A program made the translations under genes and the position numbers. A DNA stretch of 64,000 bases from JAXLVB01 sp046329195 (lineage in GTDB: Bacteria > Bacteroidota > Bacteroidia > Cytophagales > Spirosomataceae): positions 1,798,001 through 1,862,000 of the forward strand of contig JAXLVB010000002.1 of assembly GCA_046329195.1 (NCBI GenBank), in the 5' to 3' direction. Numbering within the stretch: position 1 is the first letter of the stretch; the number at the start of each line of letters is the position of its first letter. Below, in pieces: positions 53,941 to 62,693 of this stretch. The notes beneath the pieces were generated by a model, which was given only the letters and a program-made list of their open reading frames with translations, did not search any database and was not told the DNA's origin.

Positions 53941-53980
53941 AAACACAAGCCACATGGTTCTCATGTGGCTTGTGTTTTTT
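53941..53980 (+). terminator. Terminator of the GMC/TIM-barrel operon
   Basis: A perfect 16-bp stem (53941-53956 with 53962-53977) containing AAACACAAGCCACATG, a 5-nt loop and TTT, immediately after the stop codon. Confidence 0.92.
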
Positions 53981-53987
53981 ACAACTC

Positions 53988-54009
53988 GTGCAAGCGTCCT
54001 CGCTTGCAC
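53988..54009. repeat. Small palindromic repeat-like element
   Basis: GTGCAAGCG (53988-53996) and CGCTTGCAC (54001-54009) around TCCT. It has no T tail and directly follows a proper terminator, so it looks more like a dispersed palindromic element than a second terminator. Confidence 0.5.
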
Positions 54010-54087
54010 ACAGGCGACAGCAGCTTGCTTGTTAAAAACTGATGATTAGTCTATTTTCACCTCCTTCAAAAAAATCTCACCCTTTTC

Positions 54088-54144
54088 TTGACAAATAAAA
54101 AAATAAATAGTTAGCTTTACAGTGTATTAGTTAAATAGTACACT
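54088..54144 (+). promoter_or_regulatory. Promoter and GntR (YtrA-type) operator of the ABC operon
   Basis: TTG (54088-54090), a 21-nt spacer and TAGCTTTA (54112-54119) form the promoter. Directly after it, 54121-54144 is an inverted repeat with outer arms AGTGTA and TACACT and inner TTA/TAG elements, matching the symmetry of YtrA-subfamily GntR operators. A GntR gene is third in the operon, so autorepression at the transcription start is likely. Confidence 0.7.
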
Positions 54145-54149
54145 ATTGT

Positions 54150-54983
54150 ATGATACACTTTCAAGACGTTAATTTTGGGTATCGCAAAGGGCAACCCTTA
54201 TTCGAGAACATGTCTTTTGACCTACCAGCAGGTCGAATTTATGGTTTATTAGGCTTAAATGGAGCGGGAAAAACCTCCTTACTCAAGCTTATGGCGGGTT
54301 TAGTTTTTCCAGAGCAAGGGTTGATCCAAGTACTCGGTCATGAACCAAAGCAGCGCTCTATCCCTTTTTTGTCGTCTATTTATTTTGTAGATGATGAAAG
54401 CTGGTTTCCCAAAATTCACATTCCTGTTTTCGTAAAAATCAATATCCCCTTTTATCCTGATTTTCAGGAAGAACTATTCTATGAACTTTTAAAAACATTC
54501 AATATTTCACCTGAAAAGCGTTTGGACGAATACTCATTGGGGCAACGAAAAAAGATTCATTTAGCGTTTGGTATGGCTACTCAACCACGCCTATTACTAC
54601 TTGACGAACCTACCAATGGGCTAGATATTCCTTCCAAAGAACAACTCCGACAGGCGATAGCTACGTTTATTTCGCCAGAACAATCCATTATTATTGCCAC
54701 CCATCATGTGCAAGAAGTAGAGGCGTTGATTGATTATCTGATTGTATTACACCAGCATAAAGTTGTTTTCTCAATGCCAACTGAAGACATTACCTCACAC
54801 TTCCGTTTTGTAGAATCTGGCACGTTGCAAGAAGGGGCGCTGTATCACGAAGAATCCCTCAGAGGACAGTTAAGCATCCTACCCAATCCTTTGCAACTCG
54901 ACAGTCAGCTGCATATTGAGCCTTTGTTTAAGGGTATTATTGCTGCTCCTGACTCCTTTCAAATCCATGAGTTTGTATCCTAA
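54150..54983 (+). CDS. ABC transporter ATP-binding protein
   Basis: A 277-residue nucleotide-binding subunit. Walker A GLNGAGKT (35-42), a variant signature YSLGQRKK (128-135), Walker B LLLLDEP (148-154), and the switch histidine in IIIATHHVQE are all present. The C-terminal 60 residues form a short extra domain. It starts just after the GntR operator. The following genes encode its likely membrane partner, the repressor and an exported protein. The YtrA-type context recalls Gram-positive YtrABCDEF and antibiotic- or envelope-stress exporters, but the cargo is unknown. Confidence 0.93.
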   Translation: MIHFQDVNFGYRKGQPLFENMSFDLPAGRIYGLLGLNGAGKTSLLKLMAGLVFPEQGLIQVLGHEPKQRSIPFLSSIYFVDDESWFPKIHIPVFVKINIPFYPDFQEELFYELLKTFNISPEKRLDEYSLGQRKKIHLAFGMATQPRLLLLDEPTNGLDIPSKEQLRQAIATFISPEQSIIIATHHVQEVEALIDYLIVLHQHKVVFSMPTEDITSHFRFVESGTLQEGALYHEESLRGQLSILPNPLQLDSQLHIEPLFKGIIAAPDSFQIHEFVS

Positions 54984-54997
54984 AACCACTCTCTATC

Positions 54998-55726
54998 ATG
55001 CAAGAAGCCTTTGAATTTCGTCATTTTTGGAATTTTGTTCGTTGGCAGTTTTATGAGAACCCTTGGTTTTATATCCTCTCATGGGTTGCCATTTTTTTGA
55101 TTCAGTTGGCTAATTACCAAACTATATATATTGAACTCACACCTTTCATGATGATTATCCAGGTTATCTTAGTTGTGAGTTATACAAGTTTTATCCTTCG
55201 ACACTTCACTACAGCGGGGCAAACCATTCGGTACCTAGTGCTCCCAGTCTCTGTAGAAACTAAGTTTTTGGCCGAGTGCCTCTATCATAGTGTATTTTTT
55301 GTCATTGGTTGGTTAGGTTATAAACTTGGTCTTATCCTTGGACTAAAACCAAGTATTCAGTTTTATTCTTCGCCTCTTAACCTCATTCAATTCTATCTAT
55401 TGTTTGTAACACTCTGCTCTCTTACTTACAAATCATTCCGAAAAAATGCGCTCCTCAAAACGATAATAATGCTGATTGTATTTTTTCTGATAGAAGCTTA
55501 CCTAACCCCACTTTTTATCTCGATACAACTCACAGATTCTTGGGTCAAAAGCATTCGGCTTTATGATTCAAATGCGGTAGTAAACTTAGGCCGAAACCTT
55601 TCAAATGTGCATCTTTACCTTACTGATGTTTCGATAAACTTTGTTAATGAGGCCACATTGGCTTGGGCAATAATTGGGTTATTAGTGGTAGCCAGTTATT
55701 TGAAAACTAAAGAGAAAACCATCTGA
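54998..55726 (+). CDS. Predicted ABC transporter membrane subunit
   Basis: A 242-residue membrane protein with about six hydrophobic segments (around 23-40, 48-70, 97-113, 127-141, 152-172 and 220-236). No family motif is strong enough to name, but its position 14 nt after the ATPase and 1 nt overlap with the GntR gene make it the obvious permease. It is rather short for a stand-alone permease, so it probably forms a dimer. Confidence 0.75.
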   Translation: MQEAFEFRHFWNFVRWQFYENPWFYILSWVAIFLIQLANYQTIYIELTPFMMIIQVILVVSYTSFILRHFTTAGQTIRYLVLPVSVETKFLAECLYHSVFFVIGWLGYKLGLILGLKPSIQFYSSPLNLIQFYLLFVTLCSLTYKSFRKNALLKTIIMLIVFFLIEAYLTPLFISIQLTDSWVKSIRLYDSNAVVNLGRNLSNVHLYLTDVSINFVNEATLAWAIIGLLVVASYLKTKEKTI

Positions 55727-56091
55727 TGCAGTTTCGAGATAACAAACCGATTTACCTACAAATCGCCGAATACATGGGTGACAAGATTCTGTCGGCGCAA
55801 TGGCAGCCCGACCAGAAAATCCCTTCGATTCGAGAAACAGCTGTGGCACTACAAGTAAACCCCAACACCGTACAGCGTACCTACGAGTTTCTGGAAAACA
55901 AACACATCATCTACACCAAGCGAGGACTTGGGTATTTTGTGTCGCTTGATGGCGTGGAGCAAGTACAACTGTACCGCAAAGAGCAGTTTTTTGAAGAAGA
56001 TTTACCCTTGATTTTCAAGAATATGCAAGTACTTGGCATTGACACTGATGAATTTATTCAACGATTTGAAACTTGGAAACTTTCCCTTTAA
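55726..56091 (+). CDS. GntR-family repressor, YtrA subfamily
   Basis: A 121-residue regulator. Residues about 1-72 form the winged helix typical of GntR proteins (PIYLQIAEYMGDKILSAQW, KIPSIRETAVALQVNPNTVQRTYEFLE, then a wing ending RGLGYFV). The short C-terminus of about 45 residues is the YtrA-type dimerisation region without a ligand-binding domain. Its ATG overlaps the stop of the membrane-subunit gene by 1 nt (TGATG), so translation is coupled. The predicted operator at 54121-54144 lies over the start of this operon. Confidence 0.92.
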   Translation: MQFRDNKPIYLQIAEYMGDKILSAQWQPDQKIPSIRETAVALQVNPNTVQRTYEFLENKHIIYTKRGLGYFVSLDGVEQVQLYRKEQFFEEDLPLIFKNMQVLGIDTDEFIQRFETWKLSL

Positions 56092-56097
56092 AAACCC

Positions 56098-56826
56098 ATG
56101 AAAACTTCAAACTTGCTCATTGTCTTATCCGTAACAAGCTACTTGCTTTTTAAAGGAAGTCAAGCCGTAGTGATAAGCAATGCCATTAAAAAACAACCTG
56201 CCTACCAAGCTTCTTTCAGCGAAGTAAAAATAGGCAAACCGATGCTGTTACCTACATTTCAATATGTCAGAATTGAAGGTGGTTTTGCAACACTTCAGTT
56301 TGGAGAGCAATTTTTTATCAACCAAGCGCCCAATCTCAAGAACACCAGAGTCTGGAATTATCAAGTCATAAGCGACACCCTGAATATCACTTCTTCGTAT
56401 GATTTTTTTGACACAAATAGCCCTAACGATTATATCATTACACTTCCGCTCGTAAAAGCAGTAACAGTGGCGGGTAGCACGCTCATTATCCATGAGATGA
56501 ATGTACCTCAACTTCAGTTATTTATTAGTGGAATCCCTCAACAACAAATGAAAACCTCGAAAGGAAACAGCTTTGTAGGCAATCAAAAGAGTACAGTGCA
56601 TGTAAAGGAAGGTAGCATACAAAACCTTTCCATAACAACTGAAAACCAAGGCATTATTGTGTTAAATAAAGGTGTTACCATTCAACATTTAGACCTAACC
56701 GTGCGAAAAAATGGCAAATTTTCTGCTTTTGGTTCAACGTTAGGCGAGGTGAAAACCTCACTTGACAGCACAGCTGAACTAACATTACAAGGTCGTTCGT
56801 TGAAGTATTTTATGAAAGCGTTTTAA
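56098..56826 (+). CDS. Exported beta-rich protein, DUF2807/adhesin-like
   Basis: A 242-residue protein with an N-terminal hydrophobic segment (about 6-24) that may be a signal anchor. The rest is built of short beta strands with repeated turns (TVAGSTLIIHEM, LSITTENQGIIVLNKGVTIQHLDLTV, ELTLQGRSL), the sort of pattern seen in DUF2807 auto-transporter-like or head-GIN beta-helix domains. It is the last gene of the ABC/GntR operon, 6 nt after the repressor. A role in the envelope linked to the transporter is inferred. Confidence 0.6.
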   Translation: MKTSNLLIVLSVTSYLLFKGSQAVVISNAIKKQPAYQASFSEVKIGKPMLLPTFQYVRIEGGFATLQFGEQFFINQAPNLKNTRVWNYQVISDTLNITSSYDFFDTNSPNDYIITLPLVKAVTVAGSTLIIHEMNVPQLQLFISGIPQQQMKTSKGNSFVGNQKSTVHVKEGSIQNLSITTENQGIIVLNKGVTIQHLDLTVRKNGKFSAFGSTLGEVKTSLDSTAELTLQGRSLKYFMKAF

Positions 56827-57000
56827 AACACTTAATTATACATTTAATAACCCATTTTATAGTGAACAGGGGCAGTATCTCCCCCATGAAAACATCCTAA
56901 ATTAACAATTCTTAGTTCATTCGTTTTATTTCAGGTCACTGCATGAAGGTTTTTCAGAACAGAAATCTTATCTTGCCTCACTGTCTAAACCATTGAACTT

Positions 57001-59694
57001 ATGAATCGTATTGGATTACTTTTTGTCCTGCTATCATGGCAGGTTTCTGCCCAAACGTTGGTCAAAGACCTGAGTTGTGAGCACTTGACTAACCCCATTG
57101 GCATAGATGCACAAAAGCCTCGTCTGAGTTGGAAACTCACTGCTTCTCAGCGCAATACCTTACAAATCGCTTACCAAATCAGGGTGGCTACCTCTGCCCA
57201 GTTCGACAAAAAAAGTGTAGTTTGGGACTCAGGCAAAATCAATTCAGGCGAGTCTATTTTACAAACTTATGCGGGTCCTGCGTTACAAGCTACCAAGCGT
57301 TATTATTGGCAAGTAAAAGTTTGGGACAATAAAGGTACCGAATCGGCCTGGAGTGAGGCCGCCTTTTGGGAAATGGGCATTAGCAATTGGACGGCCCAAT
57401 GGATAGACCCTGAGCAAGAAATCAATACCAAGACTACACCACCCAGTCCTCTTCTACGCAAAGAGTTTACGCTCAAGAAAAAAGTCCAATCTGCCCGGCT
57501 ATATGTGAGTAGTCGTGGGCTAAATACTATGTATATCAATGGCCAGCGGGTGAGTGACTATTACTTCACGCCGGGCTGGACGGCCTACCAAGACCATTAC
57601 CAATACTTTACCTTTGACGTAGCCAACCTACTCAAGGCAGGCCCCAATGCCATTGGTGCTATGATGGGCGATGGCTGGTACAGAGGGTTTTTGGCTTGGG
57701 AGAATAACCGTAATTCGTGGGGAGAGCGGCTGGCTTTGTTAGCGCAGTTGGTTGTTACGTATTCAGATGGTTCTCAGCAAGTTATTGGTACAGATGCCAC
57801 TTGGAAAGCAACTAATACAGGCCCTATCCGTATGTCAGATATTTATCAAGGCGAAACCTACGACGCACGCCTTGAAAAAAGTGGATGGGCCAATGCCAAC
57901 TTTAACGATTCGGATTGGTGGCAAGTCAAGGTGGCCAACTATCCTTTCAACAATTTGGTCAGTCCTCAGGGGCAGCCAGTACGCCGTATTGAGGAAATTA
58001 AGGCATTGAAAGTCTTCAAAACACCTGCTGGCGACCAAGTTATTGATTTTGGCCAAGAGGTGACCGGATGGGTTCGCATGACAGTGAGAGGTGCTGCTGG
58101 CACCACCGTCACTATTCAACATGCTGAGGTGTTAGACAAAAAAGGCAATTTCTACAATGCCAACCTTCGGGCGGCTAAGTGCGAGTTGAACTATACCCTA
58201 AAGGGGATTGGTGAAGAGGTGTACGAGCCGAATTTTACGTTCCAAGGTTTTCGATATATTCGAGTAAAGGGGTTTCCTACCGAATTGACAGTCAACAACT
58301 TTACTGCGGTTGTGGTGCATACTGACATGCCCAAAACTGGTGAATTTACCTGTTCTAATGCCTTGCTTAATCAGCTTCAACATAACATTCAGTGGGGACA
58401 AAAAGGGAATTTTTTAGACGTGCCAACCGACTGTCCTCAACGAGACGAACGCCTGGGTTGGACCGGTGATGCCCAAGCCTTTTCTCGTACTGCGGCGTAT
58501 AACTACAACGTAGCAGGCTTCTTTAGCAAATGGCTCAATGACCTCATTGCCGACCAAGCCGAAGATGGTACAATTCCATTTGTGATTCCAGATGTATTGC
58601 AAAAGTCAAACCTCAAGCACAAGCAACCTTCGGCAGGCTGGGCAGACGTAGCTACGATTGCCCCTTGGAATATGTATTTGATTTATGGCGATAAGCAGTT
58701 GCTGGCACGTCAGTATCCTTCGATGGTGAAATGGGTAGAATACATGAACAAAAATGCCAAGAACTACCTTTATTCGGGCAGTGTATTTGGCGACTGGTTG
58801 TTTTATCAGCCTCGTATGGAAGGTCACACCGAAAAAAATGGCTACACTGACCTCGATTACCTTTCTACTGCTTTCTTTGCATTTTCTACGGATATTTTGC
58901 GGCAAACTGCCCAAGTATTGGGTAAAAAAGAAGACGAAGCCAAGTATGCTGCGTTGTTTGCCAACATCAAAGAAGCCTTCAACCGTGAATACGTAGCGGC
59001 CTCAGGACGAACCATTTCTGATTCTCAGACTTCGTATGTCTTAGGATTGATGTTCAATCTTTTTAAGGACGAATACAAAAATGCCGCTGCCGCACAGTTG
59101 GTCAAAGACATCAAAAGTCGAAACAATCACCTTTCGACGGGCTTTTTAGGAACTCCTTACCTCTGCCATGTACTCAGCGCAACCGGAAATACCAAAGTAG
59201 CCTACGACTTATTGTTTCAAGAGACCTATCCTTCATGGTTGTATCCAGTCAAAATGGGAGCCACCACCATTTGGGAGCGTTGGGATGGCATCCGCACCGA
59301 TACTACGTTTCAAGACGTAGGGATGAACTCTTTTAACCACTATGCCTACGGTGCCATCGGCGACTGGATGTATCGCACCGTGGCAGGCATTGAAATTGGT
59401 AAAGCGGGCTACAAACATATTTTGATACAGCCGCAACCTACTGACAAACTAAGTTTTGCAAAAGCCAATTTCAACAGTAGCTATGGCGAAATTGCCTCAG
59501 GTTGGGAGCGAAGTAGTTCGGGTATGATACTTTCTGTAAAAATTCCTGCCAATACCACGGCTACCATCAAGATTCCGACCCAAAACGCAAGTAGTGTACG
59601 AGAAAGTGGTAATCCAGTCACCAATGCCAAAACCACAGCCTCAGGCGTAGAGGTAGAAGTAGGCTCTGGCGATTATGTATTTGAATTTAACTAA
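57001..59694 (+). CDS. Alpha-L-rhamnosidase, glycoside hydrolase family 78
   Basis: An 897-residue exported enzyme that removes terminal alpha-L-rhamnose. The signal peptide ends VSAQ (about residue 18). Visible in order are a fibronectin-like N-terminal region (about 20-125), the Bac_rhamnosid N domain (about 150-320), a concanavalin-like domain (about 335-440), and the (alpha/alpha)6 catalytic barrel with DCPQRDERLGWTGD (477-490), including the predicted general acid Glu483, and TTIWERWDG with the general base Glu759. A C-terminal beta domain follows. It leads a set with GH88, an OYE-like reductase, an SDR and a Gfo/Idh/MocA protein on the same strand, probably for a rhamnose- and uronate-containing glycan. 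Confidence 0.94.
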   Translation: MNRIGLLFVLLSWQVSAQTLVKDLSCEHLTNPIGIDAQKPRLSWKLTASQRNTLQIAYQIRVATSAQFDKKSVVWDSGKINSGESILQTYAGPALQATKRYYWQVKVWDNKGTESAWSEAAFWEMGISNWTAQWIDPEQEINTKTTPPSPLLRKEFTLKKKVQSARLYVSSRGLNTMYINGQRVSDYYFTPGWTAYQDHYQYFTFDVANLLKAGPNAIGAMMGDGWYRGFLAWENNRNSWGERLALLAQLVVTYSDGSQQVIGTDATWKATNTGPIRMSDIYQGETYDARLEKSGWANANFNDSDWWQVKVANYPFNNLVSPQGQPVRRIEEIKALKVFKTPAGDQVIDFGQEVTGWVRMTVRGAAGTTVTIQHAEVLDKKGNFYNANLRAAKCELNYTLKGIGEEVYEPNFTFQGFRYIRVKGFPTELTVNNFTAVVVHTDMPKTGEFTCSNALLNQLQHNIQWGQKGNFLDVPTDCPQRDERLGWTGDAQAFSRTAAYNYNVAGFFSKWLNDLIADQAEDGTIPFVIPDVLQKSNLKHKQPSAGWADVATIAPWNMYLIYGDKQLLARQYPSMVKWVEYMNKNAKNYLYSGSVFGDWLFYQPRMEGHTEKNGYTDLDYLSTAFFAFSTDILRQTAQVLGKKEDEAKYAALFANIKEAFNREYVAASGRTISDSQTSYVLGLMFNLFKDEYKNAAAAQLVKDIKSRNNHLSTGFLGTPYLCHVLSATGNTKVAYDLLFQETYPSWLYPVKMGATTIWERWDGIRTDTTFQDVGMNSFNHYAYGAIGDWMYRTVAGIEIGKAGYKHILIQPQPTDKLSFAKANFNSSYGEIASGWERSSSGMILSVKIPANTTATIKIPTQNASSVRESGNPVTNAKTTASGVEVEVGSGDYVFEFN

Positions 59695-59749
59695 TTACTC
59701 AGACTCGTCTCTCAACAATTGAAAAGAGGCGTTGAAAATTTACCAATAA

Positions 59750-61129
59750 ATGATTTCTATTGATTACAACCTCAAAACCAGCGATTTAACTGTCAAACTT
59801 CAACGATTTTGGGAGCTATCAGGACAAAAAATTAAATCCATTGAGCAGCAATACGATGCGGCTAAAGGTTCGCCAGTTTTTACCATAAAAGGACACTATA
59901 CAACCCGAGGCTGGACCGAATGGACACAAGGCTTTCAGTATGGTTCGGCCATTTTGCAATTTGATGCTACAGGCGAAACCGATTTTTTGGAAATAGGTAG
60001 GCAAAAAACACTCAGTGTCATGGCCCCTCATGTGAGTCATATTGGTGTACACGACCACGGCTTTAACAACGTGAGTACGTATGGAAACTTGCTCCGGCTC
60101 ATGCACGAAGGCAAAATCTCGCCCAACGCTTGGGAACAGCACTTCTATGAGTTGGCGTTGAAAATCTCAGGAGCTGTGCAAGCCAGCCGTTGGACCAACA
60201 TCAAGACCGGCGGTTTTATTCATTCATTCAATGGCCCTCACTCCTTGTTTGTGGACACCATCCGCTCGTGTAGAGCCTTGATGATGAGCCACTTACTGGG
60301 TCATGTATTCCAAGCAGAAAATGATGTTAAAATTAGCCTTTTAGAGCGAGGTGTTCAGCATATCAAGGCAACCGCCGAGTATTCCGTGTTTTATGGTGAA
60401 GGTCGTGACACTTATGATACATGGGGTAGAACAGCCCACGAAAGCGTTTTTAATACCAAAGACGGTAATTTTAGGTGTCCTAACTCTCAACAGGGCTACA
60501 CGGGTTTTTCGACCTGGACTCGTGGCTTGGCATGGGCCATGCTAGGTTTTGCCGAGGAACTGGAATGTCTCTCTGTTTTTTCGGAAGATGATTTAGCACC
60601 CTTTGGTGGGCGAGACAATCTCAGCCAATGGATGTTGAAAGCAGCGAAAGCCACCTGCGATTTTTACATTGCCCATACCCCTACCGACGGGATTCCGTAT
60701 TGGGATACTGGTGCGCCTCAGCTCTATAAGTTAGGCGATTATCTCAACCAGCCTGCACAAGTGTATAATGATTACGAACCCGTAGATAGCTCGGCGGCGG
60801 CTATCGCAGCACAGGGTTTACTTCGATTGGGGCGTTATCTTCAGCAAACCAACGAAACGCTATCGAAAACCTACTGGCAAGCAGGTTTAACGGTCTTGAA
60901 TACCCTTTTGGATGAACCCTATTTGAGCACACAGGAGAGTCACCAAGGTTTAATTCTCCATTCGATTTACCACCGACCCAATGGTTGGGACTACATTCCA
61001 GAAGGCAGTAAAATTCCGCTCGGAGAGTCCAGTATGTGGGGAGACTATCATGCTCGTGAAGTAGCCTTGTATGTTCAGAAAATACTCCATAACGAACCCT
61101 ATTACCAATTTTTTAATGGGGTCGCCTAG
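59750..61129 (+). CDS. Glycoside hydrolase family 88 (unsaturated uronyl hydrolase)-like protein
   Basis: A 459-residue (alpha/alpha)6-barrel protein without signal peptide, so probably cytoplasmic. Family 88 marks are HDHGF with Asp102 and VDTIRS with Asp169, matching the two catalytic acids of unsaturated glucuronyl hydrolases, plus TRGLAWAMLGFAEE, DYEPVDSSAAAIAAQGLLRLG and ESSMWGDYHARE. The enzyme would hydrate the 4,5-double bond left by polysaccharide lyases, releasing the unsaturated uronic acid. The second acid's context (VDTIRS where the family has DNxMN-like residues) is divergent, so specificity may differ. It follows the rhamnosidase gene by 55 nt. Confidence 0.8.
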   Translation: MISIDYNLKTSDLTVKLQRFWELSGQKIKSIEQQYDAAKGSPVFTIKGHYTTRGWTEWTQGFQYGSAILQFDATGETDFLEIGRQKTLSVMAPHVSHIGVHDHGFNNVSTYGNLLRLMHEGKISPNAWEQHFYELALKISGAVQASRWTNIKTGGFIHSFNGPHSLFVDTIRSCRALMMSHLLGHVFQAENDVKISLLERGVQHIKATAEYSVFYGEGRDTYDTWGRTAHESVFNTKDGNFRCPNSQQGYTGFSTWTRGLAWAMLGFAEELECLSVFSEDDLAPFGGRDNLSQWMLKAAKATCDFYIAHTPTDGIPYWDTGAPQLYKLGDYLNQPAQVYNDYEPVDSSAAAIAAQGLLRLGRYLQQTNETLSKTYWQAGLTVLNTLLDEPYLSTQESHQGLILHSIYHRPNGWDYIPEGSKIPLGESSMWGDYHAREVALYVQKILHNEPYYQFFNGVA

Positions 61130-61247
61130 ATGGAGTCGCCTAAACGGGATCACCTAGATGGGGTAAATGATACCGATACCGTAGGGGCGTATAGCATACG
61201 CCCACCCACAATATACCCAACTCACATTCACCATTAATACAGAAGTA
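61130..61247. repeat. Degenerate 14-bp repeats and a palindrome before the OYE-like gene
   Basis: Units of about 14 nt following GGGGTCGCCTAGAT recur from 61119 to about 61164 with changes, starting inside the last codons of the GH88 gene. A palindrome GGGCGTAT (61185-61192) with ATACGCCC (61196-61203) follows, the core of a common dispersed repeat of the form GTAGGGGCGTAT...ATACGCCC. No gene fits in this gap. Confidence 0.6.
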
Positions 61248-62693
61248 ATGAGTACCAAATATAAACCAACTTATTCCAGAGTAGCACAGCTTAAAACTGC
61301 CACTGACTTAGCTAACTATTTAACAACCAGTAGTGTAGAGTTACCATTTGATGCTACTTTGTTGCCACCTTCCGAAAGTCCTTTTTACAAAGCTATCCCC
61401 CTTAAATCAGGCAAAACTATTGGAAATAGTTTGTGTATTTTACCAATGGAAGGCTGGGATGGGACACTGGATGGTAAACCCTCTGAACACACTAAAAACC
61501 GTTGGATAAAATTTGCCGTTAGCGGCGCCAAACTCCTCTTTGGTTGCGAAGCCGTGGCCGTTTCGCATGAAGGCAAAGCAAACCCCAACCAATTGGTTAT
61601 AAATGAAGCTAATTTTGAAGATTTTGTAGCACTACGGCAATTGATTTTGGATAAACATTCCGAAGCATTTGGCACTACTGAAGACCTTGTGATTGGGCTT
61701 CAACTCACCCACTCGGGCCGATTTTGTAAGCCGAATAGCCACAAAAAGTTTGAATCAAAGATTTTGTATGCTCATCCATTTCTGAATCAAAAATTTGGCA
61801 TGGAGGCCGATTACCCCACCTTGACAGATGATGAAATTGACGGAATCATTGCCGACTATATTGCCGCTGCTGTCTTGGCTCAAAAAGCGGGTTTCGATTT
61901 TGTGGACATCAAGCATTGTCATGGGTATTTGGGGCATGAGTTTTTAAGTGCCATTGACCGTCCGGGTAAGTATGGCGGTAGTTTTGAGAATCGGACTCGT
62001 TATCTTCGCAATATCGTAGAAGGCATCCGTCAAGCTGCGCCGGGCTTAGAAATGGGAATCCGACTAAGTGCTTTTGACTTTTTGCCTTTCAAAAAAGGAG
62101 TTAATGAAGTGGGGGAACCTGAAAAAATGGAGCACTATCCCTATGCTTTTGGGGGTAGTTCGGATGGCTTACACCTCGATTTAACAGAGCCAAAAGCATT
62201 CCTCCAATTAGCTCAAGACCTTGGTATTCAACTTATTTGTATTACAGGAGGCAGTCCCTACTACAACCCCCACTTAATGCGTCCAGCTTTGTTTCCACCA
62301 TCAGATGGCTATTTGCCACCCGAAGAGCCACTAGCTGGAGTAAAACGTCAAATTGATGTTACTAATGCTTTGAAAAAAGAATTTCCCGAACTGGTCATCA
62401 TTGGTTCGGGATACTCCTATTTGCAAGAATGGCTACCGCATGTAGGGCAGTATGTGTTACGGAACAACATGGCCGATTTGATTGGCTTTGGTCGCATGGT
62501 TTTGTCGTATCCGACCATGCCTGCTGATATGCTTGCAGGAAAGTCATTGACTCGCAATCTCATTTGTCGTACGTTTTCGGATTGCACTACAGCCCCCCGG
62601 AACGGCTTAATTTCAGGCTGTTACCCTTTAGATCCAGTTTATAAAAAGTCAGCAGAAGCCGACCAACTTAAAGCGGTTAAAGAGGCGCTATGA
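61248..62693 (+). CDS. Old Yellow Enzyme-like NADH:flavin oxidoreductase
   Basis: A 481-residue FMN-dependent TIM-barrel protein. Key parts are MEGWD near 67-71, LQLTHSGRF with Gln152 and His155, the substrate motif KHCHGYLGHEFLS with His223 and His225, and GGSFENRTRYLRNIV with Arg249. The single domain lacks the C-terminal FeS/FAD half of the larger NADH oxidases, but it is longer than classical OYEs by about 100 residues, including an extended N-terminus. It should reduce activated C=C bonds or use a related chemistry. Its stop overlaps the start of the SDR gene (ATGA), so the two are made together. Confidence 0.88.
   Translation: MSTKYKPTYSRVAQLKTATDLANYLTTSSVELPFDATLLPPSESPFYKAIPLKSGKTIGNSLCILPMEGWDGTLDGKPSEHTKNRWIKFAVSGAKLLFGCEAVAVSHEGKANPNQLVINEANFEDFVALRQLILDKHSEAFGTTEDLVIGLQLTHSGRFCKPNSHKKFESKILYAHPFLNQKFGMEADYPTLTDDEIDGIIADYIAAAVLAQKAGFDFVDIKHCHGYLGHEFLSAIDRPGKYGGSFENRTRYLRNIVEGIRQAAPGLEMGIRLSAFDFLPFKKGVNEVGEPEKMEHYPYAFGGSSDGLHLDLTEPKAFLQLAQDLGIQLICITGGSPYYNPHLMRPALFPPSDGYLPPEEPLAGVKRQIDVTNALKKEFPELVIIGSGYSYLQEWLPHVGQYVLRNNMADLIGFGRMVLSYPTMPADMLAGKSLTRNLICRTFSDCTTAPRNGLISGCYPLDPVYKKSAEADQLKAVKEAL

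Noticed and set aside
57303..57539. Frames antisense to the rhamnosidase and other glycan genes
   Set aside because: All lie inside well supported genes and lack any domain signature.
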